From assembly GCA_947487925.1 (NCBI GenBank), contig CANLCA010000118.1, forward strand, positions 1-7,748: a stretch of DNA of 7,748 nucleotides, read 5' to 3'. The position numbers were made by a program, and so were the translations under genes. The notes under the pieces are model-generated. The model was not told the origin of the DNA and ran no database searches. It saw nothing but the letters and a program-made list of their open reading frames with translations. The DNA is from Verrucomicrobiales bacterium (GTDB taxonomy: Bacteria; Verrucomicrobiota; Verrucomicrobiia; Limisphaerales; F1-80-MAGS106). Shown here piece after piece: positions 1 to 6,559 of the stretch; the first letter of the stretch is position 1, and every line of letters begins with the position of its first letter.

Positions 1-1242
1 ACCCTCACGTCATACCAGTGGAAGTCAGGAATCGCCGCCTGGCTAGGCTGGCTCTTCGACGGCCTGGACATGCACCTCTACACCATTGTCGCCGCTCCTT
101 TCGTCGCGACGCTGGTTCATGCCGCGTCGCCCACGGACGCCATCGTGAGGGAAAAGAGCTCCTGGATTCAGGCTGCTTTCCTGATCGGTTGGGCTTTGGG
201 GGGAGGCTTTTTCGGCCGACTCGGCGACAAGTTTGGCAGAAGCCGCGCCCTTTGCCTCACGATCTTGACATACGCCATCTTCACCGCGCTCTCAACTTTT
301 GCCCAGACGTGGTGGCAGTTGCTCATCTTCCGATTCTTGGCGGCTCTGGGTATCGGTGGCGAATGGGCCGTGGGTTCATCCCTGCTTTCTGAAACCTGGC
401 CAAAACATTGGAGGGCCTGGATAGCCGCCGTTCTTCAAACAGGCGTCAACATCGGCGTGCTGCTGGCTATCCTGACCACCTACCTGATGGCAGGCATGCC
501 CGAACGGTATGTCTTCCTGGTGGGAATCCTGCCCGCGCTCTTGGTTTTCTGGATCCGCCGCAATGTTCCCGAGCCCGAAGAATGGGCTGCAGCCAAAGCG
601 AAGGCAGCCGGCGATGAGCCGGGAATCATAGATCTTTTCAAAGGGACTGTGCGGCGGACGACCGTGCTCGTGATCGGGGTTTGCGCCACGTCACTCACCG
701 CTTGGTGGGCCTTTATGTTCTGGCACCTTCAGCACCTGCGAAGCCTTCCGGATGTCAAAGCCTGGGCTCCAAAGGAGCTCAATCAACTGACGAGTAAAGC
801 ATTTTTCATCGTCATCGTCGCTTCGATCGTGGGCAACTTTGCCGCTGCAGCCGTGGCGCGCCGCATCGGTTATCGACGATCCATAGCCATCATGTGCCTC
901 GGCTTTTTCCTGACGATGGCCACGACCTATTCTGTGGTGCGCGACTCCTCCACGTTGTTGCGCCTGATCCCGTGCGTCGGCTTTTTCTCGGGTGTATTCG
1001 GGCTGTTCACGATGTATCTTCCCCCCTTGTTCCCCACCCTGCTCCGCACCACCGGCGCTGGATTCTGCTATAATATCGGTCGAGTTTTCGCCGCCTTGGG
1101 GACCGTGGTGTTCGGATTACTTTCTCCCGTCGGCGACCTGCGAACCACCCTGTTGTATGTCAGCTTCCTTTTCATTCCGGCCATGCTCATAGCCCTCTTC
1201 CTGCCCGATTTGCGGGACGAACCGGCGCCTCAAATGCCCTGA
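1..1242 (+). CDS. MFS transporter, metabolite/sugar symporter-like (5' partial)
   Basis: This is an inner-membrane secondary transporter of the major facilitator superfamily, and its substrate is unknown. Frame 1 is open from the first base and ends at TGA 1240-1242, giving 413 visible residues. The first residues (WKSGIAAWLGWLFDGLDMHLY) are a typical TM1, so only a short N-terminus is missing; the ATG at 70 lies inside TM1 and is not the start. The hallmark cytoplasmic motif A, GRLGDKFGRSR, is at visible residues 72-82, followed by RFLAALGIGGEWAVGSSLLSE at 111-131, as in the sialic-acid/metabolite:H+ symporter branch. A long soluble stretch near 165-195 (PEPEEWAAAKAKAAGDEP) is the usual central loop between the two six-helix halves. 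The C-terminal half carries a degenerate motif A (ARRIGYRRS) and LFPTLLRTTGAGFCYNIGR. Total length fits a complete 12-TM protein. The next gene converges on it, so it belongs with upstream genes outside the window. The family call is firm. Confidence 0.93.
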   Translation, partial: TLTSYQWKSGIAAWLGWLFDGLDMHLYTIVAAPFVATLVHAASPTDAIVREKSSWIQAAFLIGWALGGGFFGRLGDKFGRSRALCLTILTYAIFTALSTFAQTWWQLLIFRFLAALGIGGEWAVGSSLLSETWPKHWRAWIAAVLQTGVNIGVLLAILTTYLMAGMPERYVFLVGILPALLVFWIRRNVPEPEEWAAAKAKAAGDEPGIIDLFKGTVRRTTVLVIGVCATSLTAWWAFMFWHLQHLRSLPDVKAWAPKELNQLTSKAFFIVIVASIVGNFAAAAVARRIGYRRSIAIMCLGFFLTMATTYSVVRDSSTLLRLIPCVGFFSGVFGLFTMYLPPLFPTLLRTTGAGFCYNIGRVFAALGTVVFGLLSPVGDLRTTLLYVSFLFIPAMLIALFLPDLRDEPAPQMP

Positions 1243-1270
1243 CTTGCCTAACGCATCAGCCTTAGCCTGG

Positions 1271-1298
1271 CCACTGTAAAGGCACCAGTCCTTTGTGG
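1271..1298. terminator. Weak hairpin between convergent genes, possible terminator
   Basis: The 99-bp gap between the transporter stop and the convergent deacetylase stop holds a short stem: CCAC (1271-1274), a 3-nt bulge, AAAGG (1278-1282), loop CACCAGT, CCTTT (1290-1294), GTGG (1295-1298). Its place between two converging stop codons suits a bidirectional terminator. There is no T-run after it on either strand, so if it ends transcription it is not a classical intrinsic terminator. The call is tentative. Confidence 0.25.
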
Positions 1299-1341
1299 AT
1301 CCTTGCCTCGCCCAACAACGGTTTTATCGAGGATTCGTCGG

Positions 1342-2274
1342 TCAGGGTGTCCTCTCACCAGCGAAGAAAGGGAACAGCCGTCGAAGTTCCATCTTGTCGG
1401 GTTGTCGTCCGTACTCGCACAACTCGAACGCTTCCGCGTGCTCTATCTTCCCGGCCGTCTCCTGCCCATAGTATTCGCCAAGTTTCACGCGAAACCGCGA
1501 GGCAAGATCGCGGTACCGCTTGTCGAATGCCGCGCGGACAACTCGCCGGCGCTCTTTCTGCTTCTCAGGGTCGGTTGGAACGTTTTCCAAAGAACCGTTC
1601 GCACCGCCTTCATAGAATTGCGACACCAACGCGTCGATTGCGTCGAGCCGCTTCTCGATCACCGTGTCTATTGATACAGCCACGTCTGGTTGAAAGGGAT
1701 TCGGCTTCTGGAAGCGGTCTGGGGAATACATGAAAACAGGATTCTTTTTCAGCTCCGGTACATCGGGACAAAAAAATGGAACGGTCACCATGTAGGCTGC
1801 ATCCTGCACGAGAATCGCGGTGTAGCGATGGTCTGGGTGGTAATCGTTCGGGCGATGGCTGATCACCAAATCCGCCTTCCATTCGCGGATGAGACGGGTG
1901 ATTTTTCGGCGGTTTTCCAACGTCGGTTCAAGCTCGCCATCGTGGATATCGAGGACCTCGGCGGTGATGCCGAGCAGCGACGCCGTCCGCATGACCTCTG
2001 CAAGCCGCCGTTTGGCCAACGGTCCGCCCGCTTCGCGCCAGTGGCCAATGTCACCATTGGTCACCGAGACGAACTTAACCTTATGCCCCCTAGCGGCCCA
2101 CATCGCCGCAGTGCCGCCAGCTTGGATCTCGCAATCATCCGGATGCGCTCCAAAACAGATGATGCGCAGCTTGTCATCCCCTGGCGGGGCTGCTTCGGCG
2201 GCTTGAACGGCATCGGTTAGGCTCGCGAGCATCAGGCCAAAACACAAACTGATCAGTCGTTTGGTGGTTGTCAT
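1342..2274 (-). CDS. Secreted PIG-L/LmbE-family zinc-dependent deacetylase
   Basis: This is a zinc hydrolase of the PIG-L/LmbE superfamily, whose known members remove acetyl groups from N-acetylglucosaminyl compounds (GlcNAc-PI, mycothiol and bacillithiol precursors). The product has 310 residues. The N-terminus MTTTKRLISLCFGLMLASLTDAVQA is a signal peptide, so it acts outside the cytoplasm. AHPDDCE at 43-49 supplies the zinc ligands His44 and Asp47 and the catalytic Asp46, and YHPDHR at 145-150 supplies the third ligand, probably His149. TNGDIGHW and GGPLAKRRLAE lie between. The ATG at 2274 is chosen because the signal peptide begins there; the same frame stays open to 2448, but that extension has no homology and runs into the neighbouring gene. 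It lies 115 bp downstream of the 503-codon secreted protein on the same strand and may be cotranscribed. No clear Shine-Dalgarno is seen. The exact substrate is unknown; exported bacterial versions are poorly characterised, and mycothiol or bacillithiol synthesis is unlikely given the export signal. Confidence 0.92.
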   Translation of the reverse strand: MTTTKRLISLCFGLMLASLTDAVQAAEAAPPGDDKLRIICFGAHPDDCEIQAGGTAAMWAARGHKVKFVSVTNGDIGHWREAGGPLAKRRLAEVMRTASLLGITAEVLDIHDGELEPTLENRRKITRLIREWKADLVISHRPNDYHPDHRYTAILVQDAAYMVTVPFFCPDVPELKKNPVFMYSPDRFQKPNPFQPDVAVSIDTVIEKRLDAIDALVSQFYEGGANGSLENVPTDPEKQKERRRVVRAAFDKRYRDLASRFRVKLGEYYGQETAGKIEHAEAFELCEYGRQPDKMELRRLFPFFAGERTP

Positions 2275-2389
2275 TCGTAAACCATGACAGGTTAAAGAGC
2301 CTCCGACAACCGCCAGTTCGACCCGGGGTCTCTTCCATAGCACGGCACGAGAGATGCTCCCCACGTCGACTTCCTTCCCACGGCATATC

Positions 2390-3901
2390 CTACTGCAGGC
2401 GCAAACGATAGAATGTGGCGCGGCTCGCCGGAACCTCGATGGAACCATTGCTCAAGACGCCCGAGACCTGTGTCCACTCCGCGTCGGCGACGGCGTCCGC
2501 GGATTCCAAAACAACCCCCATGAGCTTGTCCGGCCAGGCTATCGTCACGGATCCTTTCGAGATGGCAATATCCAGTTTTGGAACCTCGCGCGACGTCGGC
2601 GGGATTGAGTAAAGACCGAAGTTATCGATGCCAAAATACCAACTGTCCGTTCCGGCATGCGCAAACCGGAATCGCACCTTCGGCTGATCATCGGCTTTTG
2701 GCAGTCGAAAGAGTTCGATCCGTTTCGATTCAACGGGGTTATCGTTGACTCGCACGCTGATAAACGCCGCCATGTTCTGGTGGATGGCTGCACCGATGAA
2801 ATCACCATAGCTGACCCCCTTCTCCTCTCCAGTCATCGGGTCGGTGTAGTGCGCAGAATCACCATGCTCTCGTGTGAATGTTTTTACGGCGTCGAATTGT
2901 CCGGTGTCGGCTCTTATAACATCCGGACCGTCCAGCATGTAGACGATGGGAAGCCAGGTTTTGCCCTCGTCGATCGAATACTCCACCGCACCCATGCTAT
3001 CCTGATTCTGTTCCCAGAGACTGTGATAGGAGACGTAAACATCCCTTTTCCCGGACAAGTCATAGTCCGGCGTGAAAGCGTAAAGCACCTGGCTTCTTCC
3101 GTTGCGATAACCCGAATTTCCAAACAAGACTCGGCCCTTCGCCAGCGGCTCGTTGAAGCTCCTTCCATTCACAACGTTCCACGGATTCGACGAAAGCACC
3201 CGGTGATAGTCTTCCTTCCAGGCCTGTGCACTGCCTGGATCGCTGTAGGTCACAAAGGAGCCGGTGAAACGATCAGCGTCGACCACGGTCCACGTGGCAT
3301 AGCTGGCGGAATCGAGGTTCCCCAAGTCGAACTCGGGCATCTGAATCTCCGAAAAACTGATCTCAGCCCATCCCGCTGGCAGAGCCCCTTCAGGGGTGCT
3401 GTCAAAGTTCTCGAAGTAAAGAGGCTCAGGCAGCCGGATGTCCCGGTAGTAAGCCGCACTCAAAGCACTCCGGTTTGTGAACGTGTTGGCAGGCGTTGCG
3501 TTGTCACTATAGGTCAGCTCGTACAAGTGCTTGGTTCGTGGGGCAAACAACGCCTCGTTCGTGTAGGTGACAATGATCAAATCGCTTTGTTGGGTGACGA
3601 ACGACATGACTTTCGAACCGTCGACCCTTAACCCCACAGTGCCCTCTACAACCTGGGTCGTGCCGTTGGTGATTCGGGCCGTGAATTCAACAACGGGCGG
3701 GAGATCCTTTGCGCCGTCGGACGGTTGCACGCTCAAGAGACGCGGCGCTGAGGTGAAGTCAGAGCTCTGCCCTGGGTCGGAAACGTCACAAAGGCCCTGG
3801 AATACGACCAGCAAACACAGGGAGTTCCACGCGATCGCGAGTCGCGAACGCCGAGGCACCAGTCGCTGTGAGCGGGGTTTGATTGGGGGCTGAGTTCTCA
3901 A
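2390..3901 (-). CDS. Large exported protein with adhesin-like beta domains
   Basis: No specific function is recognised. The product has 503 residues from TTG 3901; an in-frame GTG at 3859 (residue 15) would also work and would leave a tighter signal peptide (VPRRSRLAIAWNSLCLLVVF). No ATG precedes the signal segment, and the frame closes upstream at 3914-3916. After the signal segment, residues 53-155 (RLLSVQPSDGAKDLPPVVEF...) resemble a bacterial Ig-like module. LYFENFDSTPEGALPAGW at 161-178 through TDSWYFGIDNFGLY at 418-431 frames a domain like the cleaved-adhesin/choice-of-anchor J jelly-roll. Residues 442-503 (KLDIAISKGSVTIAWPD, VLESADAV, WTQVSG, FYRLRL) match the short C-terminal beta module frequent in exported verrucomicrobial proteins. 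There is no catalytic motif and no lipobox. It is divergently arranged with the ThuA-like gene and upstream of the deacetylase on the same strand. It is probably a surface or secreted carbohydrate- or matrix-associated protein. The start codon is the least certain part. Confidence 0.8.
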   Translation of the reverse strand: MRTQPPIKPRSQRLVPRRSRLAIAWNSLCLLVVFQGLCDVSDPGQSSDFTSAPRLLSVQPSDGAKDLPPVVEFTARITNGTTQVVEGTVGLRVDGSKVMSFVTQQSDLIIVTYTNEALFAPRTKHLYELTYSDNATPANTFTNRSALSAAYYRDIRLPEPLYFENFDSTPEGALPAGWAEISFSEIQMPEFDLGNLDSASYATWTVVDADRFTGSFVTYSDPGSAQAWKEDYHRVLSSNPWNVVNGRSFNEPLAKGRVLFGNSGYRNGRSQVLYAFTPDYDLSGKRDVYVSYHSLWEQNQDSMGAVEYSIDEGKTWLPIVYMLDGPDVIRADTGQFDAVKTFTREHGDSAHYTDPMTGEEKGVSYGDFIGAAIHQNMAAFISVRVNDNPVESKRIELFRLPKADDQPKVRFRFAHAGTDSWYFGIDNFGLYSIPPTSREVPKLDIAISKGSVTIAWPDKLMGVVLESADAVADAEWTQVSGVLSNGSIEVPASRATFYRLRLQ

Positions 3902-3940
3902 AAACAGGCCGACCTAACAACGATTTGTGCCCGTAAGTCA

Positions 3941-3977
3941 ACTCCGCAACGACACTCCGCAACGACACTCGAGTCGT
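3941..3977. repeat. 13-bp tandem direct repeat plus palindrome in divergent promoter region
   Basis: ACTCCGCAACGAC occurs twice without a gap at 3941-3953 and 3954-3966, and a third copy begins (ACTC) at 3967. That start is part of the perfect 8-bp palindrome ACTCGAGT (3967-3974), and ACGAC 3962-3966 pairs with GTCGT 3973-3977 across a 6-nt centre. The block lies in the 131 bp between the divergent starts at 3901 (-) and 4033 (+). On the minus strand it abuts TTGACT (3941-3936), a good match to a -35 element, although no good -10 follows at the right spacing. The repeat is directly visible; a role as a regulator binding site is inference, and a simple slippage duplication is the alternative. 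Confidence 0.6.
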
Positions 3978-4032
3978 GGGATCGGTCGGTTTGGGGGTTG
4001 AATCGAACGGATGACCGCGGTAGCCTGGACGT

Positions 4033-4887
4033 ATGCTTCATTCAAAACTTCCTCGGTTCTGCGTCCTGCTCATGCTCGGCTCGGGGCTGTGTTCACAAAA
4101 CAATTCAGAGGCCGCGCAACCTGCCAGCACTGGGCCCTTGAAAGCTCTCCTCATCACGGGTGGTTGCCGTCACAATTACAAATTCCAAGCCCAGGCATTG
4201 ACCGAGGGAGTCAACAAATGGATGTCCGAGGAACCCGAAATCAAGGCCCAATTAAAAGTCCTTCGAGGCGGCGCAGATTCCTCCCCAGACGCCGTTAACA
4301 ACGCGCCTGTGAAATGGACTATCGTCAACGAAGGGGGAACCGGAACCAAAGGACAGATTGGACTTTATTCTTCCCCCGATTGGGCGAAGCCCTACAACGT
4401 CATCATCCACAACGAATGTTTCGCAGACACGGATGACGGGGAATACATACGCAAAATCACGGCTGCTCACAAGGCGGGCAAGCCTGCCATGGTGATCCAT
4501 TGCGCCATGCATAGCTATCGCGCCTGGAAATCCGACGACTGGCGCGAGTTCCTCGGAGTCACGAGTCGTCACCATGAGCACCAGAGCCGTTACCCTGTGC
4601 GAATCATCGCTCCAGAACATTCGATCATGAAGGGGTTTTCATCGAGCTGGACAACCCCAATGGACGAGCTTTACGTGATCGAAAAACTGTGGCCGACGGC
4701 GAAAGTCCTGGCGGTATCCAAAAGCGAAAAAACCGGCCAAGAGCAACCCGTGGTCTGGGCCAACAATTACCATGGTACACGAGTCTTCGGCACCACCTAC
4801 GGCCACTCAGATGACACCTTCAGCGATCCAATTTTCATTGACCTGCTCGCCCGGGGCTTTTTCTGGGCTGCGGGAACCATTAAATAG
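4033..4887 (+). CDS. Secreted ThuA-like domain protein
   Basis: This is a 284-residue ThuA-like protein with the class I glutamine-amidotransferase-like flavodoxin fold. ThuA was named from trehalose utilisation in rhizobia, but the biochemical activity of exported bacterial members is not settled. The N-terminus MLHSKLPRFCVLLMLGSGLC followed by a polar region is a signal peptide; the Cys at 20 is not in a lipobox, so periplasmic or secreted is preferred to lipoprotein. Family segments in order: LKALLITGGCRHNY (36-49), YNVIIHNECFAD (121-132), GKPAMVIHCAMHSYR (149-163), TTPMDELYVI (207-216) and PVVWANNYHGTRVFGTTYGH (239-258). The final residues (FIDLLARGFFWAAG) are the usual C-terminal helix, so the gene is intact. 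ATG 4033 is the only start that gives the signal peptide; no Shine-Dalgarno is visible. It is divergent from the adhesin-like gene and 48 bp upstream of the deoxyhypusine-synthase homologue on the same strand. Confidence 0.9.
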   Translation: MLHSKLPRFCVLLMLGSGLCSQNNSEAAQPASTGPLKALLITGGCRHNYKFQAQALTEGVNKWMSEEPEIKAQLKVLRGGADSSPDAVNNAPVKWTIVNEGGTGTKGQIGLYSSPDWAKPYNVIIHNECFADTDDGEYIRKITAAHKAGKPAMVIHCAMHSYRAWKSDDWREFLGVTSRHHEHQSRYPVRIIAPEHSIMKGFSSSWTTPMDELYVIEKLWPTAKVLAVSKSEKTGQEQPVVWANNYHGTRVFGTTYGHSDDTFSDPIFIDLLARGFFWAAGTIK

Positions 4888-4935
4888 CCCTACAAATTCA
4901 TTGCCTTTGAAACCGATTTCGCAAGACTGCCGCGC

Positions 4936-6108
4936 ATGAGCAAATCGGAATCCAAGAAATTCGCGGCGTATCCAAGACTCAACCCGCTGGGCATCGGCAA
5001 AGAGACGTCCGTCGCCGACCTGATCGACGAAACCTTCCTCGCTTACAACGGAGGGCGGATCCGCGAGGCCGCGAAGTTATTTACAGAAAAGATGCTGCCG
5101 AAAGAGGGTTACATCGGCATGAGCCTGACGGGTGCCCTCACACCCGCCGGACTGGGCAAGTCCTGCCTGATCCCACTCATCAAAGCCGGTTTTGTGGATT
5201 GGATCGTCTCCACGGGGGCCAACCTCTATCACGATCTGCACTATGGCCTCGATATGAAGCTGTACGCCGGTTCCCCATTCCTGGATGACGTGGCACTGCA
5301 CAAAGAAGGCGTGATCCGGATCTATGATGTGATCTTCGACTACAACGTCCTCTTGGACACCGACGCGTTCGTGCGGCAAGTGATTCAAGGACCGGAGTTC
5401 CAACGGATCATGGGGAGCGACGAATTCCACTACTTGCTGGGGAAATATGTCTCCGAACGCACTCGAAAACTGGGACTGGTCGATAGCTCGGTGCTAGCCG
5501 CCGCTTACGAGTGCGGCGTCCCCGTTTTCACCAGCAGCCCTGGCGACAGCTCCATCGGAATGAACGTCGCCGCCATGGCGCTGCGCGGCTCTCCCCTATT
5601 GATCGACGTGAACCGCGATGTCAACCAAACCGCGGCGATCGTGCTCGAGGCCAAGTCGTCCGGGCACAAATCGTCGGTGTTCATCCTCGGCGGCGGTTCG
5701 CCCAAAAACTTCATGCTCCAAACCGAACCGCAGATCCAGGAAGTCATGGGTATCGCGGAAAAGGGTCACGATTATTTCCTCCAATGCACCGATGCGCGGC
5801 CTGACACAGGAGGGCTCAGCGGAGCCACTCCGGCCGAAGCTGTTAGCTGGGGCAAAGTGGACCCGGACACCCTTCCAGATTGCGTTGTGGCCTACGTGGA
5901 TTCAACCATTTCCCTGCCGTTGCTAACCGCCTATTCGCTTGCCCGATTCAAGCCGCGCAAGCTGAAGCGCTTGTTCGACAGACGTGATGAATTGCTCGAC
6001 AAAGTGAAGTCGAGATATTTGAAAATGGGGACCGTCTCGAAGATCAGAACGAGCCGGAAAATCGCGAAAAGATCCAGTGGCGTGGGAATCAGAAAAAGCG
6101 GCGTTTGA
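4936..6108 (+). CDS. Deoxyhypusine synthase family protein (homospermidine-synthase-like)
   Basis: This is a cytoplasmic 390-residue NAD-dependent enzyme of the deoxyhypusine synthase family. In eukaryotes and archaea the family moves an aminobutyl group from spermidine to a lysine of eIF5A/aIF5A. Bacteria lack that protein, and bacterial homologues are linked to polyamine chemistry such as homospermidine formation. Landmarks: IGMSLTGALTPAGLGK (60-75), DWIVSTGANLYHDLH (88-102, cofactor region), FTSSPGDSSIGMN (198-210), LGGGSPKNFMLQTEPQ (251-266), and ARPDTGGLSGATPAEAVSWGK (287-307). Lys307 aligns with the catalytic lysine (Lys329 of the human enzyme) in the conserved VSWGK. Asn258 stands where the human enzyme has an active-site histidine (GGGxxKHH), which argues against classical deoxyhypusine synthase activity. 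The last 30 or so residues are a Lys/Arg-rich tail beyond the fold. ATG 4936 suits the family N-terminus; no Shine-Dalgarno is seen. It follows the ThuA-like gene by 48 bp with no strong terminator, so cotranscription is possible. The family is certain, the reaction is not. Confidence 0.92.
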   Translation: MSKSESKKFAAYPRLNPLGIGKETSVADLIDETFLAYNGGRIREAAKLFTEKMLPKEGYIGMSLTGALTPAGLGKSCLIPLIKAGFVDWIVSTGANLYHDLHYGLDMKLYAGSPFLDDVALHKEGVIRIYDVIFDYNVLLDTDAFVRQVIQGPEFQRIMGSDEFHYLLGKYVSERTRKLGLVDSSVLAAAYECGVPVFTSSPGDSSIGMNVAAMALRGSPLLIDVNRDVNQTAAIVLEAKSSGHKSSVFILGGGSPKNFMLQTEPQIQEVMGIAEKGHDYFLQCTDARPDTGGLSGATPAEAVSWGKVDPDTLPDCVVAYVDSTISLPLLTAYSLARFKPRKLKRLFDRRDELLDKVKSRYLKMGTVSKIRTSRKIAKRSSGVGIRKSGV

Positions 6109-6120
6109 AACCGCGGAACA

Positions 6121-6205
6121 CGCGAATCGACGCGAATGGGATCTCCAGTTCTGTTCCCCATTCGGAGTGGGTTCCTTGAATGAGCGTCCATTCGCGTGAT
6201 TCGCG
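6121..6205. repeat. Imperfect 19/18-bp inverted repeat after the stop codon
   Basis: The left arm CGCGAATCGACGCGAATGG (6121-6139) and right arm CCATTCGCGTGATTCGCG (6188-6205) are reverse complements except for one base missing from the right arm. They enclose 48 bp with a smaller CCCA/TGGG stem (6157-6160 and 6168-6171). It starts 12 bp after the stop of the deoxyhypusine-synthase homologue, so it can act as a hairpin at that mRNA's 3' end. There is no T-run, so it is not a standard intrinsic terminator. The GCGAAT-rich wording resembles dispersed intergenic repeats that I recall from verrucomicrobial and planctomycete genomes. Confidence 0.7.
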
Positions 6206-6280
6206 GGCAGATTCCTGAAAAGTTAGCCCTTTCGGTTTCATTTCGACCCTGTTCCGACTTCAGATTTTTCCACTCCCTAT

Positions 6281-6304
6281 CCGTGTTCTCCGTGTCTCCG
6301 TGGC
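6281..6304. repeat. CCGTG-type short repeat cluster
   Basis: Three diverged 7-9 bp units are head to tail: CCGTGTTCT (6281-6289), CCGTGTCT (6290-6297) and CCGTGGC (6298-6304). Another CCGTGGT is at 6323-6329, overlapping a short CGTG/CACG inverted repeat (6324-6335), and a TATCCGGGTTAATCC stretch (6340-6354) has a similar character. On the other strand this reads as the CACGGAG-type sequence that is widely dispersed in intergenic DNA of several bacterial phyla. The repeat is visible; its family membership is from memory and its function is unknown. Confidence 0.6.
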
Positions 6305-6347
6305 AAAAGAATCCGAGCCCTTCCGTGGTCCCACGACTCTATCCGGG

Positions 6348-6458
6348 TTAATCCATAAAACGGCAGTTGCCCGTGACGAATCTTCGCAAGGTCTTGGCGA
6401 TAAAGTCATTCCGAGTCACTCCCCAGATCCATAAAGGAGTTGCCTCGTTCCTCGTCAT
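6348..6458 (-). CDS. Possible small hypothetical ORF, 36 aa
   Basis: On the minus strand ATG 6458 opens a 36-codon frame ending at TAA 6350-6348. The frame is open without ATG up to TTG 6500 (50 codons) and closes just beyond with TAG. The product contains RNDFIAKTLRRFVTG and is Arg/Lys-rich with two Trp. GGATGAG lies about 6 bases before the ATG and could be a weak ribosome binding site. No family is recognised. Its stop lies within repeat-like sequence (GGTTAATCC), so it may be a repeat-borne or decayed coding fragment rather than a working gene. A frame this short can occur by chance. Confidence 0.22.
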   Translation of the reverse strand: MTRNEATPLWIWGVTRNDFIAKTLRRFVTGNCRFMD

Positions 6459-6559
6459 GCGTTTCTCATCCAAGCCTTTGCAAATCTTCACGACGTTCAA
6501 CTACCGTGTTCAGGTTAATTCGCGCTTTTCAATGCTGTATTTTATGATAGAACAAAAGT

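Larger units (their letters stand above)
6109..6559. other. Repeat-rich intergenic region without a convincing gene
   Basis: This 451-bp stretch separates the deoxyhypusine-synthase homologue from the ATPase gene. It holds a nearly perfect inverted repeat (6121-6205), a CCGTG-type short repeat cluster (6281-6304, with further variants up to about 6356), a possible small minus-strand ORF (6348-6458) and an AT-rich tail: by hand count 51 of 120 bases are G or C at 6481-6600, against 41 of 60 at 6721-6780 inside the ATPase. A plus-strand frame is open from TTG 6367 into the ATPase region, but its product has no recognisable content and lies out of frame with the ATPase. No tRNA or riboswitch was recognised. 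Confidence 0.7.

Noticed and set aside
2325..2362. GGGG-TCTCT ... AGAGA ... CCCC pairing between the two minus-strand genes
   Set aside because: The stem has a 4-nt bulge and a 16-nt loop with no T-run, too weak to call a terminator or to argue against cotranscription.
2275..2448. 58-codon 5' extension of the deacetylase frame up to 2448
   Set aside because: It overlaps the end of the upstream secreted-protein gene, has no family similarity, and a proper signal peptide begins at the ATG at 2274.
2657..3631. Long plus-strand frame of 324 codons opposite the secreted-protein gene
   Set aside because: Its product has no coherent domain, whereas the minus-strand product reads as a signal peptide followed by recognisable beta domains; it is an antisense shadow.
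3941..3970. CRISPR-like repeats in the divergent intergenic region
   Set aside because: The two copies are 13 bp and adjacent with no spacers, and no cas gene is present.
3999..4027. TTGAAT at 3999-4004 as a -35 box for the ThuA-like gene
   Set aside because: No acceptable -10 element is found 16-18 bp downstream.
4090..4095. Lipoprotein cysteine at residue 20 of the ThuA-like protein
   Set aside because: The preceding residues GSGL do not fit a lipobox, which needs Gly, Ala or Ser just before the Cys.
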